DNA of 6,828 bases from CAMEON01 sp963609805 (GTDB taxonomy: Bacteria > Bacillota > Clostridia > Oscillospirales > CAG-272). Made by a program: the position numbers and the translations under genes. The stretch lies in NCBI GenBank assembly GCA_963609805.1, contig CAVDLN010000096.1, positions 1 through 6,828 of the forward strand. Reading direction: 5' to 3'. Below, one piece after another: positions 1 through 6,692 of this stretch. Numbering within the stretch: position 1 is the stretch's first letter; every line of letters begins with the position of its first letter. The notes beneath the pieces were generated by a model. The model was not told where the DNA came from and made no database searches. It saw nothing but the letters and a program-made list of their open reading frames with translations.

Positions 1-3
1 TTC

Positions 4-1032
4 TCACGCTCCTCCCCGGCGATGCGTCACACCGAAGGGACGCGGCACCGTAATCCGCTCAATCAGCGGGACAGCCAGATTTCCGATAATGACGGCAAAG
101 GAAACGCCCTCCGCCGAGGATCCCAGAACGCGGAACAGGGCAGTCAGAAGTCCTAACAGAATCGCGTAAATCAACTGCCCCAGCGGCGTAATGGGGCAGG
201 TTACATAGTCGTTTGCCATGTAGAACGCACCGAGCAGAAGACCGCCCCCGCAAACCTGAGCCACGAGATAATTGACGGTCAGGGTATCCGCCGTCCCGCG
301 AATCAAATGGAGCAGACAGATAAAGCCGACCGTGGAGAGAATATACATACCGGGAATGCGGATGGTAATAACCCGGCGCACCAGAAGGTACACGGCACCG
401 AGCAGAATCGCCACGGCGGACGCCTCCCCGATGCAGCCCGTGTGTGTATTGAAAATCATATCAAACCAATCTATGCTTTCGCCGGCCCTCACCGCCGACA
501 GCGGCGTAGACCCCGACTGTGCCGCCGTACCGAACAGCACCCGGCAGGTTTCGGGAAATGCGGTCATGGCAGAGGCAAAGGAAATCAACAGGAAACAGCG
601 CGCGGCCAGCGCCGGATTGATGATATTGTGCCCCAGTCCACCGAACAGCTGCTTTACAATCAGAATGGCAAAAACGCCGCCCAATGCGGGCATCCACAGG
701 GGAATGCCGGCAGGCATATTGACGGCAAGGATCAATCCCGTGACAACGGCAGACAAATCCCCTACCGTCACGGGAAGCTTCATCAGCTTTTCGTACACGA
801 ATTCCGTCAGTACGCAGGACGCGACGCAGACGGCAATCACCGCCAGTGCGCGCCATCCGAAGGCGTATATTCCCATGGCGCAGGCAGGCAGCAGCGCCAG
901 GGCGACGTCCCGCATAATGCCCGCCGTGCTTGCCCCGGAGCGGACATGCGGGGACACCGACACATGAACCTGCGGAGTCAGTTTATTCCGGACGGGGGCG
1001 GATGCAGCCGCATTCTCCTTTTCGTTGCTCAT
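4..1032 (-). CDS. rnfD: RnfD, membrane FMN subunit of the Rnf ferredoxin:NAD+ oxidoreductase
   Basis: Complete 342-residue integral membrane protein of the RnfD/NqrB family. Rnf passes electrons from reduced ferredoxin to NAD+ and pumps Na+ or H+; RnfD carries a covalently bound FMN on a threonine. The expected SG(A/S)T motif is present as SGSTPLS, residues 173-179, making T176 the likely flavin attachment site. Other family signatures are GGLGHNIINPALAAR (131-145) and the FYMANDYVT segment (270-278), whose acidic D275 is typical. About nine or ten hydrophobic stretches fit membrane helices, roughly at 41-58, 62-79, 92-108, 116-133, 141-158, 203-218, 228-245, 256-273, 284-302 and 308-325. The ATG overlaps the rnfC stop (ATGA) and has a full AAAGGAGG site nine bases upstream, so translational coupling to rnfC is likely. 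Identification is firm; the coupling ion is not readable from this subunit. Confidence 0.95.
   Translation of the reverse strand: MSNEKENAAASAPVRNKLTPQVHVSVSPHVRSGASTAGIMRDVALALLPACAMGIYAFGWRALAVIAVCVASCVLTEFVYEKLMKLPVTVGDLSAVVTGLILAVNMPAGIPLWMPALGGVFAILIVKQLFGGLGHNIINPALAARCFLLISFASAMTAFPETCRVLFGTAAQSGSTPLSAVRAGESIDWFDMIFNTHTGCIGEASAVAILLGAVYLLVRRVITIRIPGMYILSTVGFICLLHLIRGTADTLTVNYLVAQVCGGGLLLGAFYMANDYVTCPITPLGQLIYAILLGLLTALFRVLGSSAEGVSFAVIIGNLAVPLIERITVPRPFGVTHRRGGA
9..17 (-). promoter_or_regulatory. ribosome binding site for the next gene, probably rnfG
   Basis: GGGGAGGAG occurs in the last codons of rnfD on the minus strand, shortly before its TGA at 4-6. A GTG at 5-7 overlaps that stop but is only one base away, so the true start of the next gene is probably just past the left edge. 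rnfG is expected from the usual rnfCDGEAB order; its sequence is not in the window. Confidence 0.5.
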
Positions 1033-2465
1033 TTACCGGCTCCTCCTTTCTGTGCGGTCTCGGCAGGCGTCTCGGATGCCCGCCGTGCGCGGATAATGGC
1101 ACCGGTCTGCCGCTTCCCGTAGCGCATGCTCTGTACCAAGTGGCGTCCCGCAGGGCACACATAGGCGCAGGAGCCGCACTCAATGCATTCCATTCCGCCG
1201 TACTTTTCAAACAAATCAAACTGCTCATGTTCGGCGGCGTCGGAAAGCATCTGCGGAACCAGCCGCTCCGGACAGGCATGCAGGCAGCGTCCGCAGTGAA
1301 TGCAGGGGGAAGCATCATGCTGCGCCACCGGATCACGCCGCAGGGCAAGAATCGAGGATGCCGTCTTGGTCACGGGAACATCCAGCGAAAACAGTGCCGT
1401 TCCCATCATAGGGCCGCCGGAAATAACCTTCTCGGGTTCGGCGGAAAGTCCGCCCGCCTCAGCCAGCACGTCCGCATAGGAAACACCGACCGGAACCTCC
1501 AAATTGCAGGGGGTATTCACGGCATCTCCCGTAACAGTCATGATTGTGTGCGTAAGGGGACAGCCGCAGGAGACAGCCCCGTATACGGCCAGAACCGACG
1601 CAACGTTCATGACAATACATCCGCGGTCTGCAGGCAAAAGACCGGAGTTAAGGCATCGCCCCGTGACCGCACGGACAAGCATGCGCTCCCCTCCCTGCGG
1701 GTACTTGGTCTTCAGACGGCACACGGACAGCCGCGTGTCCCCGCTTTCCATCACGAGTGCGGACAGGTGGGCAATCGCATCCGGCTTGTTGTTCTCGACT
1801 GCCAGCACGCAGGAGGCATGGAAAAACAGGCGGAGGAGCAGGCGGCAGCCTGCGACAAGCGCCTCGCCCCGCTCCAGCATAAGGCGGTAATCCGATGTCA
1901 GATACGGTTCGCACTCGGCGCCGTTCACAATCAGGTAATCGACGGCGTCCGGGTTTTTCGGTGTCAGCTTTACAGCCGTCGGAAAGCCCGCACCGCCCAA
2001 TCCGACAATTCCCGCCTCCCGTACGGCCGTGCGGATATCCTCCGCACGCAGCTGCTCGGGAGCCCCGCCGGACATGTACGCCGCGACAGACTGCGCGCTG
2101 TATATATCCGACACTGCCGGGTCAAAGCGTGGATCGATCCATTCCGTTTCGGCGTCGGTTGCCAGGACTATGCAGGGAACCTTCTCGCCGCTTACGGCCG
2201 CTCTCGGCTCCAGCGCGCGCACTGTACCGGAAAAGGCACTGTGAATCGGGGCGGAAACGAATCCTCCCGCCTCTGCCAGCTTCTGCCCGGCAAGCACTCT
2301 GTCGCCGACCGAAACCAAAGGTACGGACGGCGTTCCGATGTGCTGGGACAGCGGATATACCGCCTCCCCTGCCCCGGCCGGTACGAACGGGCGGATTCGG
2401 GAAGACGCCGAGAGCGACTTTCCGTCCGCCGGGTGAATGCCGTGTCTGAATGTCTTTGCCTTCAT
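1029..2465 (-). CDS. rnfC: RnfC, NADH/FMN- and Fe-S-binding peripheral subunit of the Rnf complex
   Basis: A 478-residue soluble subunit that sits on the cytoplasmic face of the Rnf complex and exchanges electrons with NAD(H). The N-terminus (KTFRHGIHP, 4-12) is the standard RnfC opening, which supports this ATG. The nucleotide/FMN domain shows GIVGLGGAGFPT (152-163), NGAECEPYLTSD (181-192) and KYPQGGER (254-261). Two [4Fe-4S] ferredoxin motifs follow: C388-x2-C391-x2-C394-x3-C398 and C427-x2-C430-x2-C433-x3-C437. The short Arg/Ala-rich tail after about 455 lacks the long repetitive C-terminal extension seen in some proteobacterial RnfC. It heads the Rnf genes here and overlaps rnfD by four bases. 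The best Shine-Dalgarno match is unusually far from the ATG (see separate entry), and no promoter is visible in the 66-base gap before it, so it may depend on read-through from upstream genes. Confidence 0.96.
   Translation of the reverse strand: MKAKTFRHGIHPADGKSLSASSRIRPFVPAGAGEAVYPLSQHIGTPSVPLVSVGDRVLAGQKLAEAGGFVSAPIHSAFSGTVRALEPRAAVSGEKVPCIVLATDAETEWIDPRFDPAVSDIYSAQSVAAYMSGGAPEQLRAEDIRTAVREAGIVGLGGAGFPTAVKLTPKNPDAVDYLIVNGAECEPYLTSDYRLMLERGEALVAGCRLLLRLFFHASCVLAVENNKPDAIAHLSALVMESGDTRLSVCRLKTKYPQGGERMLVRAVTGRCLNSGLLPADRGCIVMNVASVLAVYGAVSCGCPLTHTIMTVTGDAVNTPCNLEVPVGVSYADVLAEAGGLSAEPEKVISGGPMMGTALFSLDVPVTKTASSILALRRDPVAQHDASPCIHCGRCLHACPERLVPQMLSDAAEHEQFDLFEKYGGMECIECGSCAYVCPAGRHLVQSMRYGKRQTGAIIRARRASETPAETAQKGGAGK
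1042..1049 (-). promoter_or_regulatory. ideal ribosome binding site of rnfD inside the rnfC 3' end
   Basis: AAAGGAGG, nine bases before the rnfD ATG, is a full match to the anti-Shine-Dalgarno sequence. It lies within the last codons of rnfC and supports coupled translation across the ATGA overlap. Confidence 0.85.
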
Positions 2466-2476
2466 AAACTCTGTAT

Positions 2477-2482
2477 GCCGTC
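2477..2482 (-). promoter_or_regulatory. distant putative ribosome binding site of rnfC
   Basis: AAAGGA (minus strand) is the best Shine-Dalgarno match before rnfC but ends about 11-15 bases from the ATG at 2465, depending on the base counted. No in-frame ATG, GTG or TTG lies nearer, and the protein N-terminus is canonical. rnfC may therefore start less efficiently than rnfD, which has an ideal site. Confidence 0.4.
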
Positions 2483-2531
2483 CTTTCCGACATTTTTCGT
2501 GCCTTTCGTGTGCCGCATCCGCAGATCGGCT

Positions 2532-3527
2532 TTACCTTCCGGAGTCTCCCCCGCGCATCAGCTTCTGTGCCCGGACATCCCTGCCCATAAACGGGAGCAC
2601 GCTGTATTCGCCGAACACGCGGCTGGTGATACGATCCCAGTAACGCTTTCTGAATTCCTCCTGATTGAGATTTGTGCTGATAACGGTTGCCTTGCTCCTC
2701 ACAAGGCGGGTGTTGATGATGTCATACAGCACCGAAGTCGTAAACTGATTATTGACCTCCGTACCCAAGTCGTCCACTATAAGCAGGTCACAGTCATAGT
2801 AGCGCTGTGTGTCGGCCTGATTTCCGATGCCGGATGCGTTGCCGAACCGCTGACGTTCGAAATCGGACAGCACTCCCACGGAACTGGTGTACAGTACGTC
2901 ATACCCCTTCCCGATCACAACACCGGCAACCGCGGTAGAGAGGTGTGTTTTGCCAAGCCCGGTTCCGCCGAACAGCGCAAGATTTCCCGACTGCCCCGGA
3001 ACAAACTGCTCGGCATATGCCTTCATCATGTCGTAAATACGCCGCATGCGGGCCAGCGCATTCCGATCGTCCGCATAATAGTCAAGGGAAAAATTATCAA
3101 ATGACTGCGTGCGCAGCAGCGCCCCCACTCCGGAGGATTCGTATCCGACCTCAATCAGCCTGCGGCGCATGCAGGCGCACATTTTGCAGTCCACAAAGCC
3201 GGTGTCCCCGCACAGGGGGCACTCATACTTCACATCCGTGTAGTCCGGCGGGTAGCCGTGCGACGTCAGCAGTGCCTTGCGGCTCTCCTGCATCACGCGG
3301 TTTTTCTCCCGCAGAGCGGCAACGCCGGCCGCCACGTCTCCCCCTTCCTGAACGACCCCCAGCAGCTCCATTCCCACTCCGCCGAGCTGCCTGTCCAGCT
3401 CTGCGAGCTCGGGAATTGCGGCATGTGCCTCCGCCAGACGGCTGTCTGCCGCATCCTGTGCCCGCAGGTATTTATTTTCGTACTCCTGCCGAACGCGACG
3501 GTAATTTTCCTGACCGGTATATCCCAC
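2532..3527 (-). CDS. DnaI/DnaC-type replicative helicase loader (AAA+ ATPase with Cys cluster)
   Basis: A 331-residue AAA+ ATPase of the DnaC/DnaI helicase-loader family, expected to deliver the replicative helicase to the origin or to restarted forks. Residues 1-90 are charged and probably helical or coiled coil. A cysteine cluster follows, C103-x2-C106-x7-C114-x2-C117-x-C119, probably binding zinc, as the N-terminal domain of Bacillus DnaI does. The ATPase core has Walker A GGTGLGKT (187-194), Walker B LLIVDDLG (248-255), a sensor-1-like STN (284-286) and an RITSR segment (299-303) that could supply the arginine finger. The start is GTG at 3527, with AAGGGAG (3537-3543) nine bases upstream. 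The gene follows the DnaD-domain gene by 21 bases, the usual pairing for loader proteins. IstB-type transposition helpers share the core, but the Cys domain and neighbour favour a chromosomal loader. Confidence 0.9.
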   Translation of the reverse strand: MGYTGQENYRRVRQEYENKYLRAQDAADSRLAEAHAAIPELAELDRQLGGVGMELLGVVQEGGDVAAGVAALREKNRVMQESRKALLTSHGYPPDYTDVKYECPLCGDTGFVDCKMCACMRRRLIEVGYESSGVGALLRTQSFDNFSLDYYADDRNALARMRRIYDMMKAYAEQFVPGQSGNLALFGGTGLGKTHLSTAVAGVVIGKGYDVLYTSSVGVLSDFERQRFGNASGIGNQADTQRYYDCDLLIVDDLGTEVNNQFTTSVLYDIINTRLVRSKATVISTNLNQEEFRKRYWDRITSRVFGEYSVLPFMGRDVRAQKLMRGGDSGR

Positions 3528-3548
3528 GGCTGTTTTCTCCCTTCGGGT

Positions 3549-4742
3549 TTACGATTTCCCGGCAGACTGCTGTGCTCCGTCTGCCGGATCGACAGCCTCA
3601 TCGCCGAAGTTGCGGCGCATTGCATCGCCGAAAAAGGATTCGGTTTCAAATGTGCTGCCGACCTGCCGGGCTGTGTCTCCCTTGTTCTTCCCGTGCTCTC
3701 TGTCACTTTCCAGAACGAATGCATTGACTTCTTCCGGCGTCTTCAGACCCTTGCTGTTCCATGAGGAAAGAATGCTGTTGATGTACTTGATTTTCGGCTC
3801 GCCGATAGTGTCCACGGTAATCTCGTAGGCGCGGCGGATGATATCCATTCCGTATCCGTAATCATACAGCCACGCCGAGAAGTACCTCTTTTCGGTTGTG
3901 CTGAGTGCCCGCGCCCCCATCCCGAACAGACTGCGGAGCTGACCCTCCGTTTCCGCCATCAGTTCCATCTGACGCAGCTTTTCCTGCAGGGCTGCCGAAT
4001 CGCATACTCCCTCGTCATAGAAGCCGAAGGCAACGGTCTCAACATAATGCAGCGATTTGACCGATCCCCTCCGCTCGGACAAATGACGGCAGTAGGAAAG
4101 CAGAATAAGCACGTAATCCCATTCCAGACCCAGATAGTCCACCAACCCCAACAGGATATTGATCTCGTGCGTGTTGAACATCTTTCCCCATACATTCTGG
4201 CACTCGGCTATATAGGACGCGGTATCCGGATTCTTTTCAAGCATTTCATTGATCTGCTCGGTCGTATAGCCGGGCAGCTGATCATGCCGCTCCGGCTTCC
4301 CGCGCCTGCCTTTGCTGTCGGCAGCCGGTTCGGCAGAGGCGGCCGCCGTCCGTACGTCGGCGGATGCGTTCCCCTTTCCGTTCGGGTCAGCCGTTTCTCC
4401 GTCCGGCTGCTTCTCCCGATCCGCTTCCGACGCAGCATCCTTTTCTTCGTCCTCCCGGTCGGCGCGCGGCTGCAGCAGGTCACTCACCCGCCCGTATCCT
4501 CCGTCTATCACCAAAACTCCGACTCCCCGCCAGAATGCCAGCGACGCGGCCACCTGCGCCTCGCTGCAGCCGGTTGCCTCCGCAAAAACCGCAAGGTCTG
4601 TCTCCTGCATATTCCGCAGATCGGCCCTGGTGCACAATGTCATCAGCAGACGGATATCGGAAACGCTGGCGCGTTCCAGCGCCGATACCGCCTTGCCGGG
4701 GATGGTCACGGTCTCATATTCATAATTAATCTTTACAGACAT
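3549..4742 (-). CDS. DnaD-domain primosome protein (DnaB-of-Bacillus-like helicase co-loader)
   Basis: A 397-residue protein with the architecture of Gram-positive primosome proteins. Residues 1-90 look like a winged-helix (DDBH1-type) domain. Residues 90-155 are a charged, Ala/Asp/Glu-rich, probably disordered linker. A first DnaD-type (DDBH2) domain covers about 157-255 and includes YVETVAFGF (233-241). A second covers about 278-345 and carries the hallmark YINSILSSW (320-328, YxxxIxxxW), which in Bacillus proteins contributes to single-stranded DNA binding. One N-terminal domain plus two DDBH2 domains resembles Bacillus subtilis DnaB rather than DnaD, and the next gene encodes a DnaI-like loader, matching the Bacillus dnaB-dnaI order. 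The ATG has AAAGGA (4747-4752) only four bases upstream. Family assignment is secure; the specific DnaB-like role is inferred from domain count and neighbour. Confidence 0.88.
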   Translation of the reverse strand: MSVKINYEYETVTIPGKAVSALERASVSDIRLLMTLCTRADLRNMQETDLAVFAEATGCSEAQVAASLAFWRGVGVLVIDGGYGRVSDLLQPRADREDEEKDAASEADREKQPDGETADPNGKGNASADVRTAAASAEPAADSKGRRGKPERHDQLPGYTTEQINEMLEKNPDTASYIAECQNVWGKMFNTHEINILLGLVDYLGLEWDYVLILLSYCRHLSERRGSVKSLHYVETVAFGFYDEGVCDSAALQEKLRQMELMAETEGQLRSLFGMGARALSTTEKRYFSAWLYDYGYGMDIIRRAYEITVDTIGEPKIKYINSILSSWNSKGLKTPEEVNAFVLESDREHGKNKGDTARQVGSTFETESFFGDAMRRNFGDEAVDPADGAQQSAGKS

Positions 4743-4791
4743 ATTTTCCTTTCTCTGCCTTTTGCTCTCTGCTTGTTTCCGCTTTTCAAAT

Positions 4792-4821
4792 CAGGCGGAT
4801 TCCTCTTGGTCAATCCGCCTG
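4792..4821 (-). terminator. stem-loop across the rex stop codon; possible weak terminator or processing hairpin
   Basis: CAGGCGGATT (4792-4801) and AATCCGCCTG (4812-4821) form a perfect 10-bp inverted repeat with a 10-base loop. In the minus-strand RNA the hairpin covers the last rex codons and its TGA. It is followed by AUUUG rather than a proper uridine tract, so strong intrinsic termination is unlikely. Partial termination, mRNA processing or 3'-end protection within the tsaD-rex/primosome transcript are possible roles. The structure is seen directly; the function is inferred. Confidence 0.4.
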
Positions 4822-5535
4822 CGTTCCCGTGTCGGGTACGGCATCCTCCTCGGACACGGCCTTCCGCGCACCCTGTCTGTCCATGCGGGACGCTATTTCA
4901 TAGTTCAGAATCATCAGCGAATCGCCCAAGTGGACGTTTTCCACAACCATACCGCCCGGATCATAGCCCAGCTCCACACCCATGTAGTTCCACAGCCCAC
5001 GGACACGGCAGTCCGCCAGCCTGTCCGCAATCGGCCGCACCTGTTCCTTCGGACAGGTAATCACCGCAATATCCACCTGATGTGCGGCGCAGAAGCTCTC
5101 CAGTTCGGAAAGCGGCAGAACCCGGACACCCGCGAACACATTTCCCTCCTGCCCTTCCCCGGTGTCGAACATGGCAATAATATCCACACCGCGTTTTTCA
5201 AACATGGACAGGTGAACCAGCGCTCGTCCCAGATCCCCCGCACCGATAATGACCGCGTTGAAGCCTTCCCCGACCGCCAAAATCTCGCTGATCTTGGCGA
5301 ACAGGTAGCTGACATTGTACCCGTATCCCTGCTGGCCGAAGCCGCCGAAGCAATTCAGGTCCTGCCGTATCTGGGAGGCCGTCACATTCATCAGCGCAGA
5401 CAGCTCACCGGAAGAAATGCGCGTGCGTCCCTGCGCAATCAGTTCTCTCAGATAGCGGTAATAGCGCGGCAGACGCCGCACTACGGCAGACGGCACCGTC
5501 ACGGGACGGCCGGTCTGATCCTCGTTGTGCTCCAT
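4810..5535 (-). CDS. rex: Rex, NADH-sensing redox transcriptional repressor
   Basis: A 241-residue Rex repressor. Rex dimers bind DNA when NAD+ dominates and release it when NADH rises, controlling fermentation and electron-transfer genes in anaerobic Firmicutes. The N-terminal winged helix contains the typical RRLPRYYRYL (20-29) and ASQIRQDL (53-60), followed by the GFGQQGYGYNV linker (65-75). The Rossmann NAD(H) domain begins with VIIGAGDLG (95-103). The VHLGDSLMILNYEI segment (201-214) is the usual C-terminal helix; about 25 polar residues beyond it make the protein longer than the common 210-215. The ATG at 5535 is chosen because AAAGGAG lies seven bases upstream. A longer frame from 5589 overlaps the tsaD stop but has no ribosome binding site and would add 18 residues unlike Rex. 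Its nearness to rnf genes suggests it may control them. Confidence 0.95.
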   Translation of the reverse strand: MEHNEDQTGRPVTVPSAVVRRLPRYYRYLRELIAQGRTRISSGELSALMNVTASQIRQDLNCFGGFGQQGYGYNVSYLFAKISEILAVGEGFNAVIIGAGDLGRALVHLSMFEKRGVDIIAMFDTGEGQEGNVFAGVRVLPLSELESFCAAHQVDIAVITCPKEQVRPIADRLADCRVRGLWNYMGVELGYDPGGMVVENVHLGDSLMILNYEIASRMDRQGARKAVSEEDAVPDTGTQAD

Positions 5536-5542
5536 CTCACGG

Positions 5543-5549
5543 CTCCTTT
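5543..5549 (-). promoter_or_regulatory. ribosome binding site that fixes the rex start
   Basis: AAAGGAG on the minus strand, seven bases before the ATG at 5535. The only competing in-frame ATG (5589) has no such site, so this motif decides the start of rex. Confidence 0.85.
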
Positions 5550-5585
5550 CAGAATCCTCTTCCTGTATAGATTTCGGTGCAAATT

Positions 5586-6629
5586 TCATTCATCGCTGTC
5601 ACAGGCGGAAGCGTTGAGATCGGTACCGGAGAACCATCCCTTTTCGTAGCGGAAATACCCTGCCGCTGCAATCATGGCACCGTTGTCCCCGCACAGATTC
5701 CGCTCCGGGACGACAAAACGCACGCCGCGGCGGCGGCACAGTTCCCCCAGCGCCGCACGCAGATGGGAATTTGCCGCGACACCGCCCGCCATAACCAATG
5801 TATCGACCTGACCGGAGAGGCCGGAAAGCGCCATTCCCGTTTTCTTTACGATACCGTGAACCACCGCCTCCGTATAGGAAGCCGCAAGATCCGCCCGGTT
5901 CAGTTCCTCTCCCTTCTGGGAGGCGGAATTGATGATATTGAGGGCTGCCGTCTTCAGACCGGAAAAGGAAAAATCCAATGTGTCTCCCGCTATGGCAGGC
6001 GACGGGAGATCGTAGGCCTTGGGATTTCCCTCACAGGCGAGCGCGTCCAGGGCGGCACCGCTGGGATACGGCATTCCGATGACACGTCCGATTTTGTCAA
6101 AGGCCTCGCCGGCGGCATCATCGCGCGTAGCGCCGATCTCCCGGAAATCGGTATAATCCCGCACATGGAACAGCGATGTGTGTCCGCCGGATACAACAAG
6201 TGCCAGAAACGGCGGCTTCAGCGTCGGCTCCGCAAGGTATGCCGCCGCCACATGCCCGTGAACATGATTGACGGAAATCAACGGTATGCCGTTGGCAAAC
6301 GCCAGCGACTTGGCAAAGTTGACTCCGACCAGCAGTGCCCCGATCAGTCCCGGATGCGTCGTCACCGCAACGGCTCCGACGTCGGAGAGTCTGATTCCCG
6401 CCGTACGCAGTGCCTCATCGGTGATGCGGCTGACCGCCTCTATATGCGCACGGCTGGCAATTTCCGGCACAACTCCGCCGTACAGACGATGCACGTCCAC
6501 CTGGGACGCCACGATATTTGAACAAATACGGCGCACACCGTCGCCCATTTCCGCCACTGCCGCCGATGTCTCGTCACACGAGCTCTCCATTCCGAGTATA
6601 TACATACAGATCCCGCTGCCCCGGCACAC
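5586..6629 (-). CDS. tsaD: TsaD, tRNA N6-threonylcarbamoyladenosine (t6A37) transferase
   Basis: TsaD (Kae1/YgjD family) transfers the threonylcarbamoyl group from threonylcarbamoyl-AMP to A37 of ANN-decoding tRNAs in the cytoplasm, working with TsaB and TsaE, which are not in this window. From the GTG at 6629 the protein has 347 residues. Visible motifs are ESSCDET (15-21), the metal-binding H122-x3-H126 in NHVHGH, SGGHTSL (147-153), DDAAGEAFDK (170-179), FSFSGLK (220-226), AGGVAAN (281-287) and CGDNGAM (313-319) with metal ligand D315. The GTG is preferred for its AAAAGGA site nine bases upstream. An ATG at 6605 (339 residues, starting MYILGMESS) is the homology-based alternative with a poorer site; Bacillus TsaD has a comparable short extension before its MYVLG. 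A still longer frame starting at 6695 begins inside the -35 box and cannot be transcribed from this promoter. First gene of the cluster. Confidence 0.95.
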   Translation of the reverse strand: MCRGSGICMYILGMESSCDETSAAVAEMGDGVRRICSNIVASQVDVHRLYGGVVPEIASRAHIEAVSRITDEALRTAGIRLSDVGAVAVTTHPGLIGALLVGVNFAKSLAFANGIPLISVNHVHGHVAAAYLAEPTLKPPFLALVVSGGHTSLFHVRDYTDFREIGATRDDAAGEAFDKIGRVIGMPYPSGAALDALACEGNPKAYDLPSPAIAGDTLDFSFSGLKTAALNIINSASQKGEELNRADLAASYTEAVVHGIVKKTGMALSGLSGQVDTLVMAGGVAANSHLRAALGELCRRRGVRFVVPERNLCGDNGAMIAAAGYFRYEKGWFSGTDLNASACDSDE

Positions 6630-6638
6630 GCAGGGGCG

Positions 6639-6645
6639 TCCTTTT
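6639..6645 (-). promoter_or_regulatory. ribosome binding site deciding the tsaD start
   Basis: AAAAGGA lies nine bases before an in-frame GTG (6627-6629) but 33 bases before the ATG at 6605. It therefore favours the GTG unless the short GC hairpin between them (6618-6622 with 6633-6637) folds and brings it nearer the ATG. Confidence 0.65.
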
Positions 6646-6663
6646 CTTACAACTTCGTATACA

Positions 6664-6692
6664 ATTATATCCCAAAAAAAAGTTTTTGTCAA
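6664..6692 (-). promoter_or_regulatory. consensus sigma-A promoter for the tsaD-rex cluster
   Basis: On the minus strand, TTGACA (6692-6687), a 17-base spacer and TATAAT (6669-6664) match the housekeeping promoter consensus at all twelve positions. The spacer contains an eight-base T run. Transcription should start near 6657, leaving about 28 bases of leader before the GTG of tsaD, or about 52 before the ATG. No comparable promoter is visible in the gaps between the downstream genes. Confidence 0.9.

Noticed and set aside
307..1122. A 271-codon plus-strand frame
   Set aside because: Antisense to rnfD and the end of rnfC. Gln/Arg/His/Gly-rich translation without membrane or domain features, so a shadow of rnfD.
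2466..2531. Internal promoter, terminator or Rex operator in the gap before rnfC
   Set aside because: No -35/-10 pair with acceptable spacing, no hairpin longer than about four base pairs and no Rex-like palindrome could be found in these 66 bases.
930..3104. A 724-codon open frame on the plus strand
   Set aside because: It lies antisense to rnfD, rnfC and the helicase loader, all of which have clear family motifs. Its translation is rich in Arg/His/Pro/Gly with no recognisable domain; long open antisense frames are expected in GC-rich coding DNA.
2532..3527. IstB-like transposon helper ATPase
   Set aside because: The AAA+ core is shared with IstB, but there is no adjacent transposase or terminal inverted repeat. 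The N-terminal Cys cluster and the DnaD-domain neighbour point to a chromosomal helicase loader.
4047..5060. A 337-codon plus-strand frame
   Set aside because: Antisense to the DnaD-domain gene and rex. No domain, no convincing promoter or ribosome site, and composition typical of a shadow frame.
5536..5589. Longer rex beginning at the ATG that overlaps the tsaD stop (ATGA)
   Set aside because: The overlap looks like translational coupling, but there is no ribosome site before 5589, whereas AAAGGAG is ideally placed for the ATG at 5535, and the extra residues do not resemble Rex.
5577..6521. A 314-codon plus-strand frame
   Set aside because: Entirely antisense to tsaD, whose catalytic motifs are intact; no recognisable protein family in the plus-strand frame.
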